The position numbers and the translations under genes were made by a program. Shown in pieces: positions 44,351 to 63,634 of a DNA stretch of 64,000 bases. How positions within the stretch are numbered: the first letter of the stretch is position 1; each line of letters opens with the position of its first letter. The stretch comes from Turritopsis dohrnii. Lineage: Eukaryota > Cnidaria > Hydrozoa > Anthoathecata > Oceaniidae. The notes beneath the pieces are model-generated. The model saw only the letters and a list, made by a program, of their open reading frames with translations. It ran no database searches and was not told the origin of the DNA. The stretch covers positions 930,001-994,000 of the forward strand of contig BQMF02000118.1 of NCBI GenBank assembly GCA_027922465.2, in the 5' to 3' direction.

Positions 44351-45723
44351 GATAGAATGATAGTATGATAGTATGATAGTATGACAAAATGATAGTATGA
44401 CAGAATGATAGTATGATAGAATGATAGTATGACAGTATGATAGTATGATAGTATGATAGCATGATAGTATGATAGTATGATAGTATGATAGTATGATAGT
44501 ATGATAGAATGATAGTATGATAGTATGACAAAATGATAGTATGACAGAATGATAGTATGATAGTATGATAGTATGACAAAATGATAGTATGACATAATGA
44601 TAGTATGACATAATGATAGTATGATAGTATGATAGTATGATAGTATGATAGTATGATAGTATGATAGTATGACATAATGATAGTATGATAGTATGATAGA
44701 ATGATAGTATGATAGCATGATAGTATGATAGTATGATAGAATGATAGTATCATAGCATGATAGTATGATAGAATGATAGTATGATAGTATGACATAATGA
44801 TAGTATGATAGTATGATAGAATGATAGTATGATAGCATGATAGTATGATAGAATGATAGTATGATAGTATGACAGAATGATAGTATGATAGAATGATAGT
44901 ATGATAGTATGATAGTATGAAAGAATGATAGTATGATAGAATGATAGTATGACAGTATGATAGTATGATAGTATGATAGTATGATAGTATGATAGTATGA
45001 TAGTATGATAGTATGATAGTATGATAGAATGATAGTATGATAGTATGACAGAATGATAGTATGACAGTATGATAGTATGATAGTATGATAGTATGATAGC
45101 ATGATAGTATGATAGAATGATAGTATGATAGTATGATAGTATGATAGTATGATAGTATGATAGTATGACAGAATGATAGTATGATAGTATGATAGTATGA
45201 TAGAATGATAGTATGATAGTATGACAGAATGATAGTATAATAGAATGATAGTATGACAGAATGATAGTATGATAGAATGATAGTATGATAGTATGATAGC
45301 ATGATAGTATGATAGAATGATAGTATGATAGTATGATAGTATGATAGTATGATAGTATGATATTATGATAGTATGATAGTATGATAGTATGATAGAATGA
45401 TAGTATGATAGTATGATAGTATGATAGTATGATAGTATGATAGTATGATAGTATGATAGAATGATAGTATGATAGTATGATAGTATGACAAAATGATAGT
45501 ATGACATAATGATAGTATGATAGTATGATAGTATGATAGTATGATAGCATGATAGTATGATATAATGATAGTATGATAGTATGATAGAATGATAGTATGA
45601 CAGTATGATAGTATGATAGTATGATAGCATGATGGTATGATAGAATGATAGTATGATAGTATGATAGTATGATAGTATGATAGCATGATAGTATGATAGC
45701 ATGATAGTATGATAGAATGATAT
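44351..45723 (-). repeat. Satellite array (GTATGATA)n, right arm
   Basis: Reverse-complement orientation of the octamer seen at 26150-28152, about 170 copies, with the same variant classes (GAATGATA, GCATGATA, GACAGAATG, GACAAAATG, GACATAATG). Confidence 0.97.
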
Positions 45724-45795
45724 ATAACGGAGGTAATAAGTATATTATCTCCTTAATCTAATGTCAGTAATACATATCGACACAACCCCGAAAGG

Positions 45796-47341
45796 AGAAC
45801 CAAGCGAAAAGTATTTTTATTTATCTATGCTGTTTTTGTGTCCGGTGTAAAATCAGGACTGCCAGATAACAATTTAGGGTGAGGGGGCCAAAATTGTGAA
45901 AAAGGACCGGATTTGTTATAGCTATTGGCAGTTTGCTATTTTGCGATGTAATGAACAAGTGCCTCAAATAACATAAATAAAAAAACCACAATCACCTATC
46001 AGTCTAGTATGTGCAAGTTCTCTGCCTTAAAATCTGAGGTATACATTCCTGGTGGAGGCCCACATCAGTGAATAACACTGGCAGTCCCCCCCGGCCTCGT
46101 TAAAATAAATTCAAAAAAAAAAAAAAAATTTCAGAATGCACTCACCTCACAGACAGTGGTGTGTTTATATAAACATCTTTGTGAAGTGTACATCATCAAA
46201 ATAAAGTCCCTTTTCAATGTTTGGAGGGTACCATGTGAGTTGATAAATACTATTAAATAGTATTTGCAAATAATTTTTGATAAAACAAACGACTGTCTTA
46301 TTCTTACTTGGCCAACCGAAATTGAAGAATAAAATAATTGATCACACCGGTCGCCAGTTTGTTATTAAAATTGTCCTTGTCTATATCATCTATTATACAG
46401 TCAATACCAATACAGATCCCAAATCATAGTTAACTCGGAATAAACGGTAACTATGCTTATACGAATGTGCATAAATTCTCTGACTCAAACACATTTCATT
46501 GTCACTCTCAACTTGAAAAAATGCACTTTTTTCTATTCGTATTAGATGTTAGTTTCGATACGTTACGTTGTTCGTTACGTCATATGAACTATGGTTACGT
46601 TGAGTTTAGAATGAATTAAACAAGCAGTAGCATAAGCATAAAAAGTCATGCGCGCAAAATCACACTTCGACGGCGTTATGCGAAAAATTATACCATTTAG
46701 GTAATTCGTAATAAAACTAATTCTGAGAAGTTCTTACTTCTTCCTTTGTTAATTTTGGGGATCAGTTCAGTCTAGCTTCATTAAAACCAAAAAGATTTGA
46801 TTGGAATATCTTCATAACAAAACCAGTGAATACATTATAATAATATATATAATATAAATACAATAAAACTAAGGCGTTAGTAAAAAACACTACAGAAACT
46901 TATGCTTCATATGTTCCATATGCTTGGCAAAATGGCTACATGCAAAAATATAAATCGCCAAAATACCAGAATAATATATAAGAACGATTTCTCGTGATAA
47001 GAAATAACTTTCACAGTTATGTAATCACAAAATTTCATTCTAACATGTACTCTTCCAGAAGTATATTCAAGAAAATCGATATATTGGTAGCGATATATTA
47101 CTGCAGTATGTTTCTGCAGGCCACGATGAAAAATAATCGAATATAACCCGAACCAACTGCTACCGTTATACTGCAATCATCGTTAACCAAACAGAATGGT
47201 TGACACATAAAATAATGATTTGTGTTTGAATCACCCACAGTTGCACGAAAAATAACCCTACTACTCGAAACCTACCTCACAAAGAGTAAAACAAAACTAT
47301 TTTACTTCTAACTGTTTGTAGGAAGAAAAAAATCACGGACG
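45796..47341. other. No gene seen; downstream flank of AMMECR1
   Basis: A weak inverted pair (GGACTGCCAG at 45858 and CTGGCAGTCC at about 46079) and an A-run near 46117 suggest old mobile DNA. The rest is AT-rich. Confidence 0.35.
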
Positions 47342-54778
<7,437 letters not shown>

Positions 54779-55331
54779 CTCTTTTCTCTCCTCTTGATAT
54801 AAGAAAAACAAGAATAAAATCCAGCAAAACACCGTGTCGAACTATCGGTTGGATTAAAACTTAACTAATAGAAACTAATAAACTAATGAGAGGATAGGGA
54901 GATGCAGGGAAGACCTGTATTTTCGTAAATGTAAACCTATGTCGAAATCTTTGGTGCTTTCAACCCTGCGCTCCCTTTCCACTAAATATCCAGATTTTTT
55001 GAAAACGAAATGAAACCGAAACTTTTCGGGTTTTTTTCAACGGAAAAATCCTCATTCACAAATTGAAAAATCTATAAGGGATTGTAAGCCGTAAATAAAT
55101 CATCAATAATATTTCCTTTGTACTTTTTGCGGCCCTTCAAGAAGACAGTGTACGGTTTTTGCGTAGTAATTTGATAACACCCAGTACAGTTCATGGGCTT
55201 AATCTAGTTACTTAGGGTCAACGGGAGAAATACCATGCAAATCGGATTGACAACAAAGATGGTAGACTCAAATTGTGTGTTATGTTTTCGAACGAAGCTG
55301 AGTGTGGTGTGTGTGTGCAGCAGGTTTATCC
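54779..55331. promoter_or_regulatory. Divergent intergenic region between AMMECR1 and the MPPED-like gene
   Basis: About 550 bp separates the two start codons, which point away from each other, so promoters of both genes must lie here unless further exons exist. No TATA box or other defined site is clear. Confidence 0.4.
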
Positions 55332-56210
55332 ATGGAGAATTCCAGTATAATAACTGTTCACCATTTGGCAGATAATCCAAATCGATGTTATGCATACGAA
55401 AAGAATAACGGTAGATTTGATAACTTACGAAAACTTCATGACAAGTCAATCTTAACATCAAAGAGTGATGCTGGTCCAGGTCGGACTGTCCGTATCGTGT
55501 GCATATCTGATACACACAGTAAAACAAAAAACGCAGATCAATTACCAAGCGGTGATATTTTGATACACGCTGGAGATTTTACTGGACTAAGCAGTGAGAG
55601 AGAAATACGGGAATTCAACGATTTCTTGAAAAGTGTGAAGCATAAGTATAAATACATCCTAGTCATTGCTGGAAATCACGAGATATCATTCGATGAAGCA
55701 ACGTGGAATAGAGGCGGAATGTTGATGTCACTTGCAAAACTATACTTTCTGCAGTCCCCATTTTCTGCAATGTTGACCCCAAAGCAATCGAAAAGTTTAT
55801 TGACGAATTGCCAATACATTCAAGATGAAAGCGTGGAAATATTAGGGATAAAAATATACGGTTCCCCATGGCAACCGCCACATTTCAACCTGGCATTCAA
55901 TTTAAATCGTGGACAAGAGCTTCTAGAAAGATGGAACAAGATACCGGATGACATTGATATTTTGATAACTCACGGCCCCCCATTGGGTATAGGTGATTTG
56001 GTAAAAGGAAAACAACATGTTGGTTGTTCAGAATTATTAACGACAATTCAAGAGAGAGTACGACCAAAGTATCATATTTTTGGGCATATCCACGAAGATC
56101 ACGGCGTATGGAATGATGGACAAACGACATTTATCAATGCTTCCACATGTGACATTAGGTATAATCCAGTAAACACTGCTGTAGTGTTTGATTACATTAT
56201 TGACACATAA
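55332..56210 (+). CDS. MPPED1/2-type metallophosphoesterase, intronless
   Basis: A 292-residue protein from the ATG at 55332 (ATCCATGGAG). The length matches vertebrate MPPED2. The calcineurin-like metal site is complete: SDTH (D60, H62), GD (D82), GNHE (N115, H116), THGPP, and GHIHE near residue 253. These proteins are Mn-dependent cyclic-nucleotide phosphodiesterases of low activity, cytosolic, with neural roles reported in vertebrates. Vertebrate MPPED2 has Gly in place of one His of the last motif; here both His are kept, which predicts a more active enzyme. No intron is visible. The stop lies 56 bp from that of the convergent pICln gene. Confidence 0.9.
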   Translation: MENSSIITVHHLADNPNRCYAYEKNNGRFDNLRKLHDKSILTSKSDAGPGRTVRIVCISDTHSKTKNADQLPSGDILIHAGDFTGLSSEREIREFNDFLKSVKHKYKYILVIAGNHEISFDEATWNRGGMLMSLAKLYFLQSPFSAMLTPKQSKSLLTNCQYIQDESVEILGIKIYGSPWQPPHFNLAFNLNRGQELLERWNKIPDDIDILITHGPPLGIGDLVKGKQHVGCSELLTTIQERVRPKYHIFGHIHEDHGVWNDGQTTFINASTCDIRYNPVNTAVVFDYIIDT

Positions 56211-56266
56211 CTCGTTCAAATGTACCCTCGCTCTTTACCAAGACAACAGTATTCTTCACGACATCC

Positions 56267-59200
56267 CTACTGCTCAATATCAGCGTCATCAAACTGGCCA
56301 TCTAGAATTAAAGAAAAGAGCAATAATCAGTATATATGCCTTTAATCAATAGAAAACATAGGAATCATTAAGCTTCTAATCTTCTGACTAAAATACATTG
56401 GGATATAAAATCAAAATTTACAAACAAAACTAACTGAGGTTATTGCTTTCGTCTCCCTGTGATGAGATCCGCATGTTCTGTTGTAACCGTGCTAGAATTT
56501 CCTAAAAACACATGAATAACAACATCAACTAGACTAGCATGTAGCTTTAGCTAAAAAATGCCCCCGCGCTCAAGCATTCCAATGTGTACACACAGCAAGC
56601 TATACATTGCAAGCTATACAACGGAAACAAAAACAAATTTTTGTCCGAAAACTCAAAAAAATTCAGATGAATGTTTTTGCAAGTCTTTACACAGAAACAA
56701 ATATATACATTTAAACTTTTGTTAACATTGTATAAACTAAACACAATAAAAACAAGAAGAATTGCGAGCATGATCATTTCGAAATGGGAGATCAGATTTG
56801 AAAACTCCTTGACGGATGGTCTTCACGGTTTTTCGCTTACGTTGTAATTGAGTTAAACTTTCTTTAGGATAACTTCTTTTTTATTGATGCATTACCTTTC
56901 AAAAAGTGTAATAAAGGCTTAACAAGTAATATCAGAAAGTATTTGCTACAAACAAAAGAAATGTGTGAACTGAAACCATGGATACGTATTTTATAATCAA
57001 AACAAGATTTGTTAAAGAAATTCTGTAAGAGCCAAAAGAAAAAAAACAAACTTTTTTTAAAAAAAAATCAAAGCAAAAAATCCATTAGAAATCTGCGTTT
57101 TAAACTTTGATTCAAAACAAAAAGTAGCCAATGTTTATAAAAAAAAAACAACAAGAAAATGTAAAAAGCTTTTACTGATCATGATCAAACACTAGTATGA
57201 TTAGGTTTGGCGCGAGGTGGACAGTTAAAATAGAAAAACACGAAGAAAGACAATTTGTAATATAGCTTTCTTGCATACACAGAAATCCAATTAAAATCTT
57301 TGCCAAAAATTAGTGCGTTGAACAAAGTTTATTGAATGAAATATTTAGAGCTAAAACATATATATACAAAAATAAAATGTATGGTTGGCAAAATTTCAGA
57401 TTTCAAGCTGTGCTTCAAAATCCTTGTCGTTCACTTCACTAAAACAACACAAAAGTAACACGAAAATATCTAAGCAATTTTAGCATACGATCTTCCTAAA
57501 TAACATAGTATAATACAATAATAAATTAGGAAAGAGATACGAAAAAACATTCTGTCTTTCCCACTTACAGTACCATGCTTTGAAACGGAAAAAAAGCAAA
57601 GTCAGCTAATAATTGCATTCCACCGTGTAACGTCAACACGAAAGTTGGAGGATGATGATGATGATGATGATGATGAACAAAATCGGAAACTGACATTCGC
57701 CTATCTCGTGAAACTACTATGCCTCCTCGCTCGCTTACGCTCGCTGCGGGGCAATAATATCCAGTAGTTGTTTCTGACCTTTCATGTCGTCCATGTTTTT
57801 GAAATGAAACAGCTAACAATTTTAATTTGTGTTAATGTGGTGTTATTACCAGTGGTAATTGGATTGTTCGTCCTCGATTTTTGAAACTGGTAATAAGTGA
57901 TTGTAAATTAAGAAAAGTTGCAGTAAACATAATACTTTGCAGTAAACATAATACTTTGTGTGTCGGTATAGTTACGATCATAATCGAAAGATTTCAGCGA
58001 TGTAAAAATTTAAATTGACACTTGTAGCTGACAATGTAGAACTAATTATACGATATAGGTATTATTTAAGGTTGTCGTACCAAAACGTTTAACTCGTACC
58101 TGTCCTTCCGCTGATAACTCCATATTCTCAATGTCATCCGCAGCTGTATAAAAGCCTTCATCTAAGAGATGGAAGAAAGAAACAGTTCAAAGATCAGTTG
58201 ATAAACACTTTCTGGTTACCATTGGCAATAGTTCATTATTTAATAAATAAATAAAGTTGTTTTATTAATTGAGGAGAAACGCCCATTTTCTCATTTCTTA
58301 GAATTTCGCTAATATTTGGAATTGCCGGCCATTTTCGTAAACACCACTGTCATTATTACCTACTGCAATTTCTTCTCCATCTTCTTCGTCATCAATGTTT
58401 TCAATATCATCTGGATCTGGGTGAAGTTCCTGACATGCAGTTATTGCATCATATATAGCTTGAACTAAGAAAATATAAAATGATGGTATCTTTAACCTAA
58501 AACTTTAAACAAGAAAGACTCATGCTTTGAAACCCTCGGTCGATTAAATGTGATTTTAGTCGATTTTCATTAAGAAGCAGACGATTCATACAAAACCAGA
58601 TATTTGTGTTTATTATACCATCTATTATTCTACATATTACCTTGTTATAATTGTTTATATTTTGACCTGAATTGCCCAATTTTGGTCAAATCTGACAAAA
58701 TGACTGTCAAATGCAAAATCGGCTCCTTTAAATTGTGCTTTGTGCAAATTTTCATGAAAATTGAAGAACTTTCGAAATTTGGTGCCAATTTGGCGATACA
58801 TGTCTTAATAATTTGGCTTTTACATGTGGCTTCTTTTTTAGCCTCTGCGGGAGAAAGTCATGGAAAGAGGCTAGATTGTAGGCGACTTTTTATCCGCAAA
58901 AAATGATTGTATTTCAATACTCTATGATCTTCAGAGCTCAAAGTAATTAAAAGGTTTTCAGGAGAAAACTTTTTCTGTTTTTTGAAGAAAGGTTTAATCC
59001 CGCAAAATAATTTGGAAAATCGTGGATCACAAACTTTTATCAAGATTATACCAATAATTGAATTTTTTTCATTCTAGAATTCTATCTTTGAAAAAGTATT
59101 ATTTTAGTTAAGAAAAACCCTGATTTTATTTTCTTATTTTGCGTTCCTGCAACCTAACTCCCCTTGATAAATGTTAGTGGAACTGTAAATGACTGATTTA

Positions 59201-59694
59201 TCAGAATCAGAATGTTCTTTGATGTATAATCAACATTGCCTGGACATTTTAGCATGATCGTTACCTTTGGCAACATATTTCCCATGGTGGCAACCTTTAC
59301 TAAGATTGATGAGTATTCAGGACAAAAGTACATTTAGTCATTTACATTTTAACAATTATTATTCCCTCTCAAAAAAGAAAATACATAACACTAGTCACTT
59401 ACTATTTGCAGTATTTGAAGGAACAAAACGAATTTCTGTGACATCTGGTTCCGGATCTTTTTCTTCCGACTCTATTGCATCTGCAAGTAAAAAGGCTATT
59501 TTAAATTCTTGAACATGTAGCAATGTACAAATACTTCAATAATACAGACAGATGAATCATACATACCTGATGATTCAAGTAAGCAATAAATGCATTCATG
59601 TGGAAAACTCGACAAATCCCGTGAAATTGCATGCAACGATATTTTTGGATACTGCAACTGAAAACTATTTTCATCATCTTTCCACAGGATTGCA
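56267..59694 (-). CDS. CLNS1A: pICln / CLNS1A (methylosome subunit), 5' exons not located
   Basis: Six exons with matching phases: 59567-59694, 59403-59480, 58360-58464, 58100-58161, 56435-56501 and 56267-56301. The order of blocks follows pICln: a PH-like strand set with QYPKISLHAISRDLSSFPHE, an acidic linker into DPEPDVTEIRFVPSN, AITACQELHPDPDD with an acidic stretch, GFYTAADDIENMELSAEGQ, and the C-terminal GQFDDADIEQ before the stop. pICln chaperones Sm proteins onto the PRMT5 methylosome for snRNP assembly. The N-terminal ~50 residues should lie above 59694; the acceptor at 59695-59696 (phase 2) requires an upstream exon I could not identify. Confidence 0.85.
56502..58099. other. pICln intron between exons 4 and 5
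   Basis: 1.6 kb of AT-rich intron with a (GAT)n run at 57650-57676. A splice-like segment near 57385-57435 (SEVNDKDFEAQLEI, then stop) could be an alternative last exon but is not supported by phase. Confidence 0.5.
57650..57676. repeat. (GAT)n microsatellite
   Basis: Nine GAT units in a pICln intron. Confidence 0.95.
58465..59402. other. pICln intron between exons 2 and 3
   Basis: AT-rich, no coding signal; ORFs at 58604-58906 and 59267-59512 overlap intron or exon shadow. Confidence 0.5.
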
Positions 59695-61076
59695 CTAGAG
59701 ATTCAAGACAATAATTAAATGCTGAAAAGAAGTTTGGTGGAAAACTCTGCGGAAGCGTTTCGTCATTAAAATAACAACATTCCTGAACCACCCAAATTAA
59801 TGCTAAAACCAGAAACAAAACAAGTTATCTCAGTAGTATATAACATCAAAGGATCACTTGGTAATCACTGCAGATATAATTGATCTGTCTGTGTTTCCTT
59901 TACTTGTACGGTATATTTCAAACTTCCCTTGGCATGTTGGGCAAGTTTATGTTTCAATTTGCTAGAAGTCACACTCACCCTGATAAAATAGTTGTAATAA
60001 CCAACAAGATGCGCAAAAATGCGACTTTATATTTCCCCAAAGTTTCCCAAACATTTTATCAATTACTGTGTGTACATTGATAACAAGAAAAATGTATCAT
60101 TAAATAATTACGATGGTATAACTACTATCAAGCTGATGTTCAGATAAAAACACTGTCCATACTAATCAGGGTGGATTTGGTGGATACAAAAAGACTTATT
60201 TTGAACTTATTATGAAATAAAGATGTTCACGCATAGTCAAATGATACATTTCTCTCAGAATTTTTGCCAAAGAGTTAAAACTGACTGAGAAGTTATTATG
60301 GACATAGTTAAAAACTATAAGACCTAAATGTGATTAATATTTCCCCTTATACAACTGAATAGTCTTTTTTGCAGAATTACATAAATAATCGCATCAGTGT
60401 GTAAGACAATTTCGTCATAATAAACAAACGTATCAGGAAATAACTATCAAAGGCAATCAAAAACCAATCTTTACTAAAACATATTATGTGTAGCATTTCA
60501 AATTAGGGACGAAAAAATGATAATTTAGAAAATTAAATTCAAGTATCTCTGATTAAAAAAAAAAGGTTCACGTACTATCATAGTATGTCATATTATATAT
60601 GAACTAAAAATGACATTTGTAAATCCCAAATGAAAAAAAAAATATTTTGGTGGTGAAAATATAAATGCATAACCAAATCACTGCATAGCATAGCATAGCC
60701 TAGCCTCATAGGCACCTAGTCGACTTCAAATAAATTTTGGCCCATAATTTATTCTAACCTTTACAACATCTGGTAACATCATAATAAAGCTGTTATAGTT
60801 TGGCTCAGCATTTGGAAAAAATGCCCAGTAATCTTAAAGAACTTAACAACTCCAAATTTGAGGCCACCAAAATCGAAATGTCACTGTTAATGTCACCAAA
60901 ACTGCTAATGTTCATATCACAATTAGGGTCTATAATGTTAATATATTTTTGTGAAATACACCTATCTAGTTCATTTATGCTATATTATACTTATGTACTT
61001 TCCCCCTTGTACAGTTAACATCTAACTCTTATGTTTATATTTCTTATGTTTACGTTCAAAAACCTACTAGTAGTTA
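59695..61076. other. Upstream intron or flank of pICln; nothing recognised
   Basis: It should contain, or lead to, the missing 5' exons of pICln. A donor-like ATCAGG|GTGAGT at about 59978 (minus) is noted, but the preceding sequence does not read as pICln. A short CATAGCATAGC repeat lies near 60687. Confidence 0.35.
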
Positions 61077-61942
61077 ACATTAAGGATAGTCTCTAACCTC
61101 TAAACACATGTTCAGTTTTTATGAAATATCTCAATCACTTTCTTTTTTCCCCTATAAGAGTATACATTTTCTGAAATAAATTCTCTATCGATCTATCAGA
61201 TTAATTTTAATAAAAAATAAACTCCAAAAAAGAAAAAAATTATTGAACCAATTTGACTTTTCCCACGCTATTCGAGCTCTAAGTCCCCTCAGCCTTATCC
61301 ATTTCTTGTGAAAGTTCTACCTACGTGATCCTCATCATATCGCTAACAAAATCTTGCCTCACTTTTTCATCAAAACCAATAGATCTTTCACAATCATCGT
61401 TTAATATACTTACACCCGTTTTTTACGCATGGTCTGTCTTGTTTATTCATAAATTTCTCAGCTGTTACTAAAAATTAGACAAAACTGAGGCAAGGTTTTT
61501 TTTCCTAAGATCCTATTGGTTCGAATAAACATCATTCCGTCGACATCGATTGATGTGTAGGGGACTTGGAGCTTGGCAAAGCCAGGATGACAGCGAAAAA
61601 AACATTGTCGAGATATCGACGATTTAAGTTTTTTCAAAGATCAAGCGTGTTTACATAATATCTGAATTGAAATTAGCGAATGACGCAAGATTGAAAGAAA
61701 AATACGAATAAAGATCAGCAACGTTTATTGAATCTTCACAAAAGATCACGTTTTGAACAAAAGATATTTATTTAAAAAATGTTGAGTAAAACACAAAAAC
61801 GTGTTTTTTGGAAAAAGTGCTTCTAAATTTAAATTTTTGACTCCAGAAACTTAATCTATGATAAAGATTACATAGGAAACACTAAAAATAATTTTTTTGC
61901 TATTTTTTGAGCAAATAGGTTAGAGACTATCCTTAATGTATT
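61077..61942. repeat. MITE with ends CATTAAGGATAGTCTCTAAC
   Basis: CATTAAGGATAGTCTCTAACC at 61078 and GGTTAGAGACTATCCTTAATG to about 61939 form clean inverted repeats of 21 bp. Interior AT-rich, no ORF of note. Confidence 0.8.
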
Positions 61943-62089
61943 TGACTGGTCTTAGAGCTTTTAGCTGGAACTCGACTCAGTTTCTGTCCCAATACCCCTC
62001 TACACTTTAATAACATATCTTATATATTAGAGAGTGATATATTTAGTTTAGATTTACGGTCAAGTTCTTCTTAGTTGTGCGTAAAACCA

Positions 62090-62520
62090 TGCAGAGGCGA
62101 GAGCGTTTTCTACGATTATTACATGGTAGCACGTGCTGTGACATCAGTTTTTTAATCTATCACGGGGAATCATTGCATTGCGTCCCTAATCGAACGCGAC
62201 GTTTTTGGGGAAATATCTCGAGAACCAATAGTGATAACTGACGTTTTTTAGGGTCCGCATTACGAGTGAAGGGGTGACGCAAAATTTGGGCCTAAATCTT
62301 ATTTGGTACTGCGGCTATGACGTCATCAAAATGTTTGATCAACGATATCTCTGCAACGGTTGATCGTAGCAAAACAATCCCATACATTTTTTTGATCAGT
62401 TTTTCGAGCTCTACAACATGGGTACACTTTCTCTTTCCAATTCTATAATTAAAATTTTCATCACGGGGTACACACGCATGGGAACACAGGATTTGACACA
62501 TTGTTATCGCGGTTAAAACC
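62090..62520 (+). repeat. Dispersed repeat, copy 1
   Basis: Shares with 63635-64000 the blocks GGGGAAATATCTCGAG, GATAACTGACG, TTTGGGCCTAAATCTT, GACGTCATCAAAA, CGATATCTCTGCAA, CAATCCCATACATTTTTT and CGAGCTCTACAACATG. ORFs seen in both copies on the minus strand are a by-product of the repeat. Confidence 0.75.
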
Positions 62521-63634
62521 CGTAATTACGCGGGATACTAGTAAATATATAAAAAACAGATAAAAAACAAATTCAAAATTCTGACCCTATATAAATTGAA
62601 TTTTTGGAAAGTGATCTTGTTGCATCTATAAATAGTGTAGGTCGCCTGAAGGTCATTACAAATAAGTAGTGACGAACAGCATTTTGATTTTCCATTTTAA
62701 ACTCTATTAAAATGTATGGTATTACATCATGAAACATAAATTGTCACATTGTACTTATTTCTTTTTTGTTTTTTTGGTTCAAAGTATGCTTTCAGGCCTG
62801 TAAATAATTTATTTTTTCCTTACTGGGAATAATGTCCTAGATGCATGCAGTCCAGTAAGGACATTATCATTTCATGTCAGACATGCTTTTCCAAGTTTCT
62901 TTCCAAGTGGTTTCTGGGATCAATCAGAAAAAGGTAAGTTAATGATTGCTTGGCATATAAATTAAAGGTAAACGGTTTAAAAGAAAATTTATGTAACCCA
63001 TCAAGTCAAAGTTAAAATGTTTTTGATTGTCTCGTCGTCTCATCCTGTCCCACACTTTTCTACACTGTTATAAAATTTAGGAGAGGGACTCTTTAGCATG
63101 TTCTATTTTTCAAAAAGAAAATAAACAATTATTTAAGTAATGAATATTTTTGCGAATTCCAATAAACAGTTTGATCTTTTATAATCAATGAGCTTTATAT
63201 CCTGCACATTATAATTCATTCTGCATACTTTTAATTTGGAGAGTGGTATTGTGATATCCAGTTCAAAATGACCAACAGAAAAGAACAAAAGAACAAGAGC
63301 AGCAAACTTGTACAGGACATGATGCAGGATCTCATGTTGAACATAGCACATTCTCTTGCTGGACAATGTCTGCTGAACATAATTTACTGCTCTGTGCTTC
63401 TACTCTTCTTCTTTCCTTTGTTTGAAAACCAACATTTAATGTAAATTAAATGGCTCCATTCAGATGAATCTGTTTATATGGTAAGGGTTGCAATGAAAAC
63501 CTGTTTCTGCAAATCTTTCACATCACACAAGAAATTCACCCTGCTAAATATCTTAACAAAAACCAAAAATTACTTATATTGACCTCTAACTTCTTCAAAA
63601 AGAATGATTGTCCAAATCAATCTTATAATAATCA
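62521..63634. other. No gene recognised between two repeat copies
   Basis: AT-rich. A hairpin-forming segment lies at 62819-62865; ORFs below 80 codons without domain. Confidence 0.4.
62819..62868. repeat. Imperfect hairpin (CCTTACTGG / CCAGTAAGG)
   Basis: CCTTACTGG and CCAGTAAGG pair across a spacer, and AATGTCCT / AGGACATT give an alternative pairing. Confidence 0.55.

Larger units (their letters stand above)
26045..45795. mobile_element. Giant (~19.7 kb) inverted-repeat element with satellite-filled ends
   Basis: The left end (26050 onward: GGGGTTCAGTCGATATG, then a TATTACTGACATTAG..GGAGATAATATAC segment) is repeated in reverse complement at the right end (45723-45789). Inside each end is a long array of the same 8-bp satellite in opposite orientation (26150-28152 and 44351-45723). 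The direct repeat CGAAAGG sits at 26045-26051 and 45789-45795, immediately outside, as a target duplication would; G/C runs make its exact length 4-7 bp. The interior contains younger transposons and about 6 kb of non-coding AT-rich DNA. No transposase for the outer structure is visible, so it would be non-autonomous, or it might be a segmental inversion product. Confidence 0.6.

Noticed and set aside
44286..45702. ORFs of 91-453 codons on the minus strand with the same repeat
   Set aside because: Same satellite in the opposite orientation; not a protein family.
26045..45795. A Polinton/Maverick or other virus-like giant element
   Set aside because: Size and inverted ends would fit, but no polymerase B, packaging ATPase, protease or capsid gene is visible inside; the only integrase belongs to a smaller element with its own ends.
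57385..57435. Extra pICln exon encoding EVNDKDFEAQLEI
   Set aside because: An acceptor-like site and a stop are present, but the phase does not join the neighbouring exons, whereas the 56435-56501 and 56267-56301 exons do.
62292..62501. Minus-strand ORF similar to 63699-63923
   Set aside because: The resemblance is explained by the dispersed DNA repeat; reading frames are not conserved along the whole copies.
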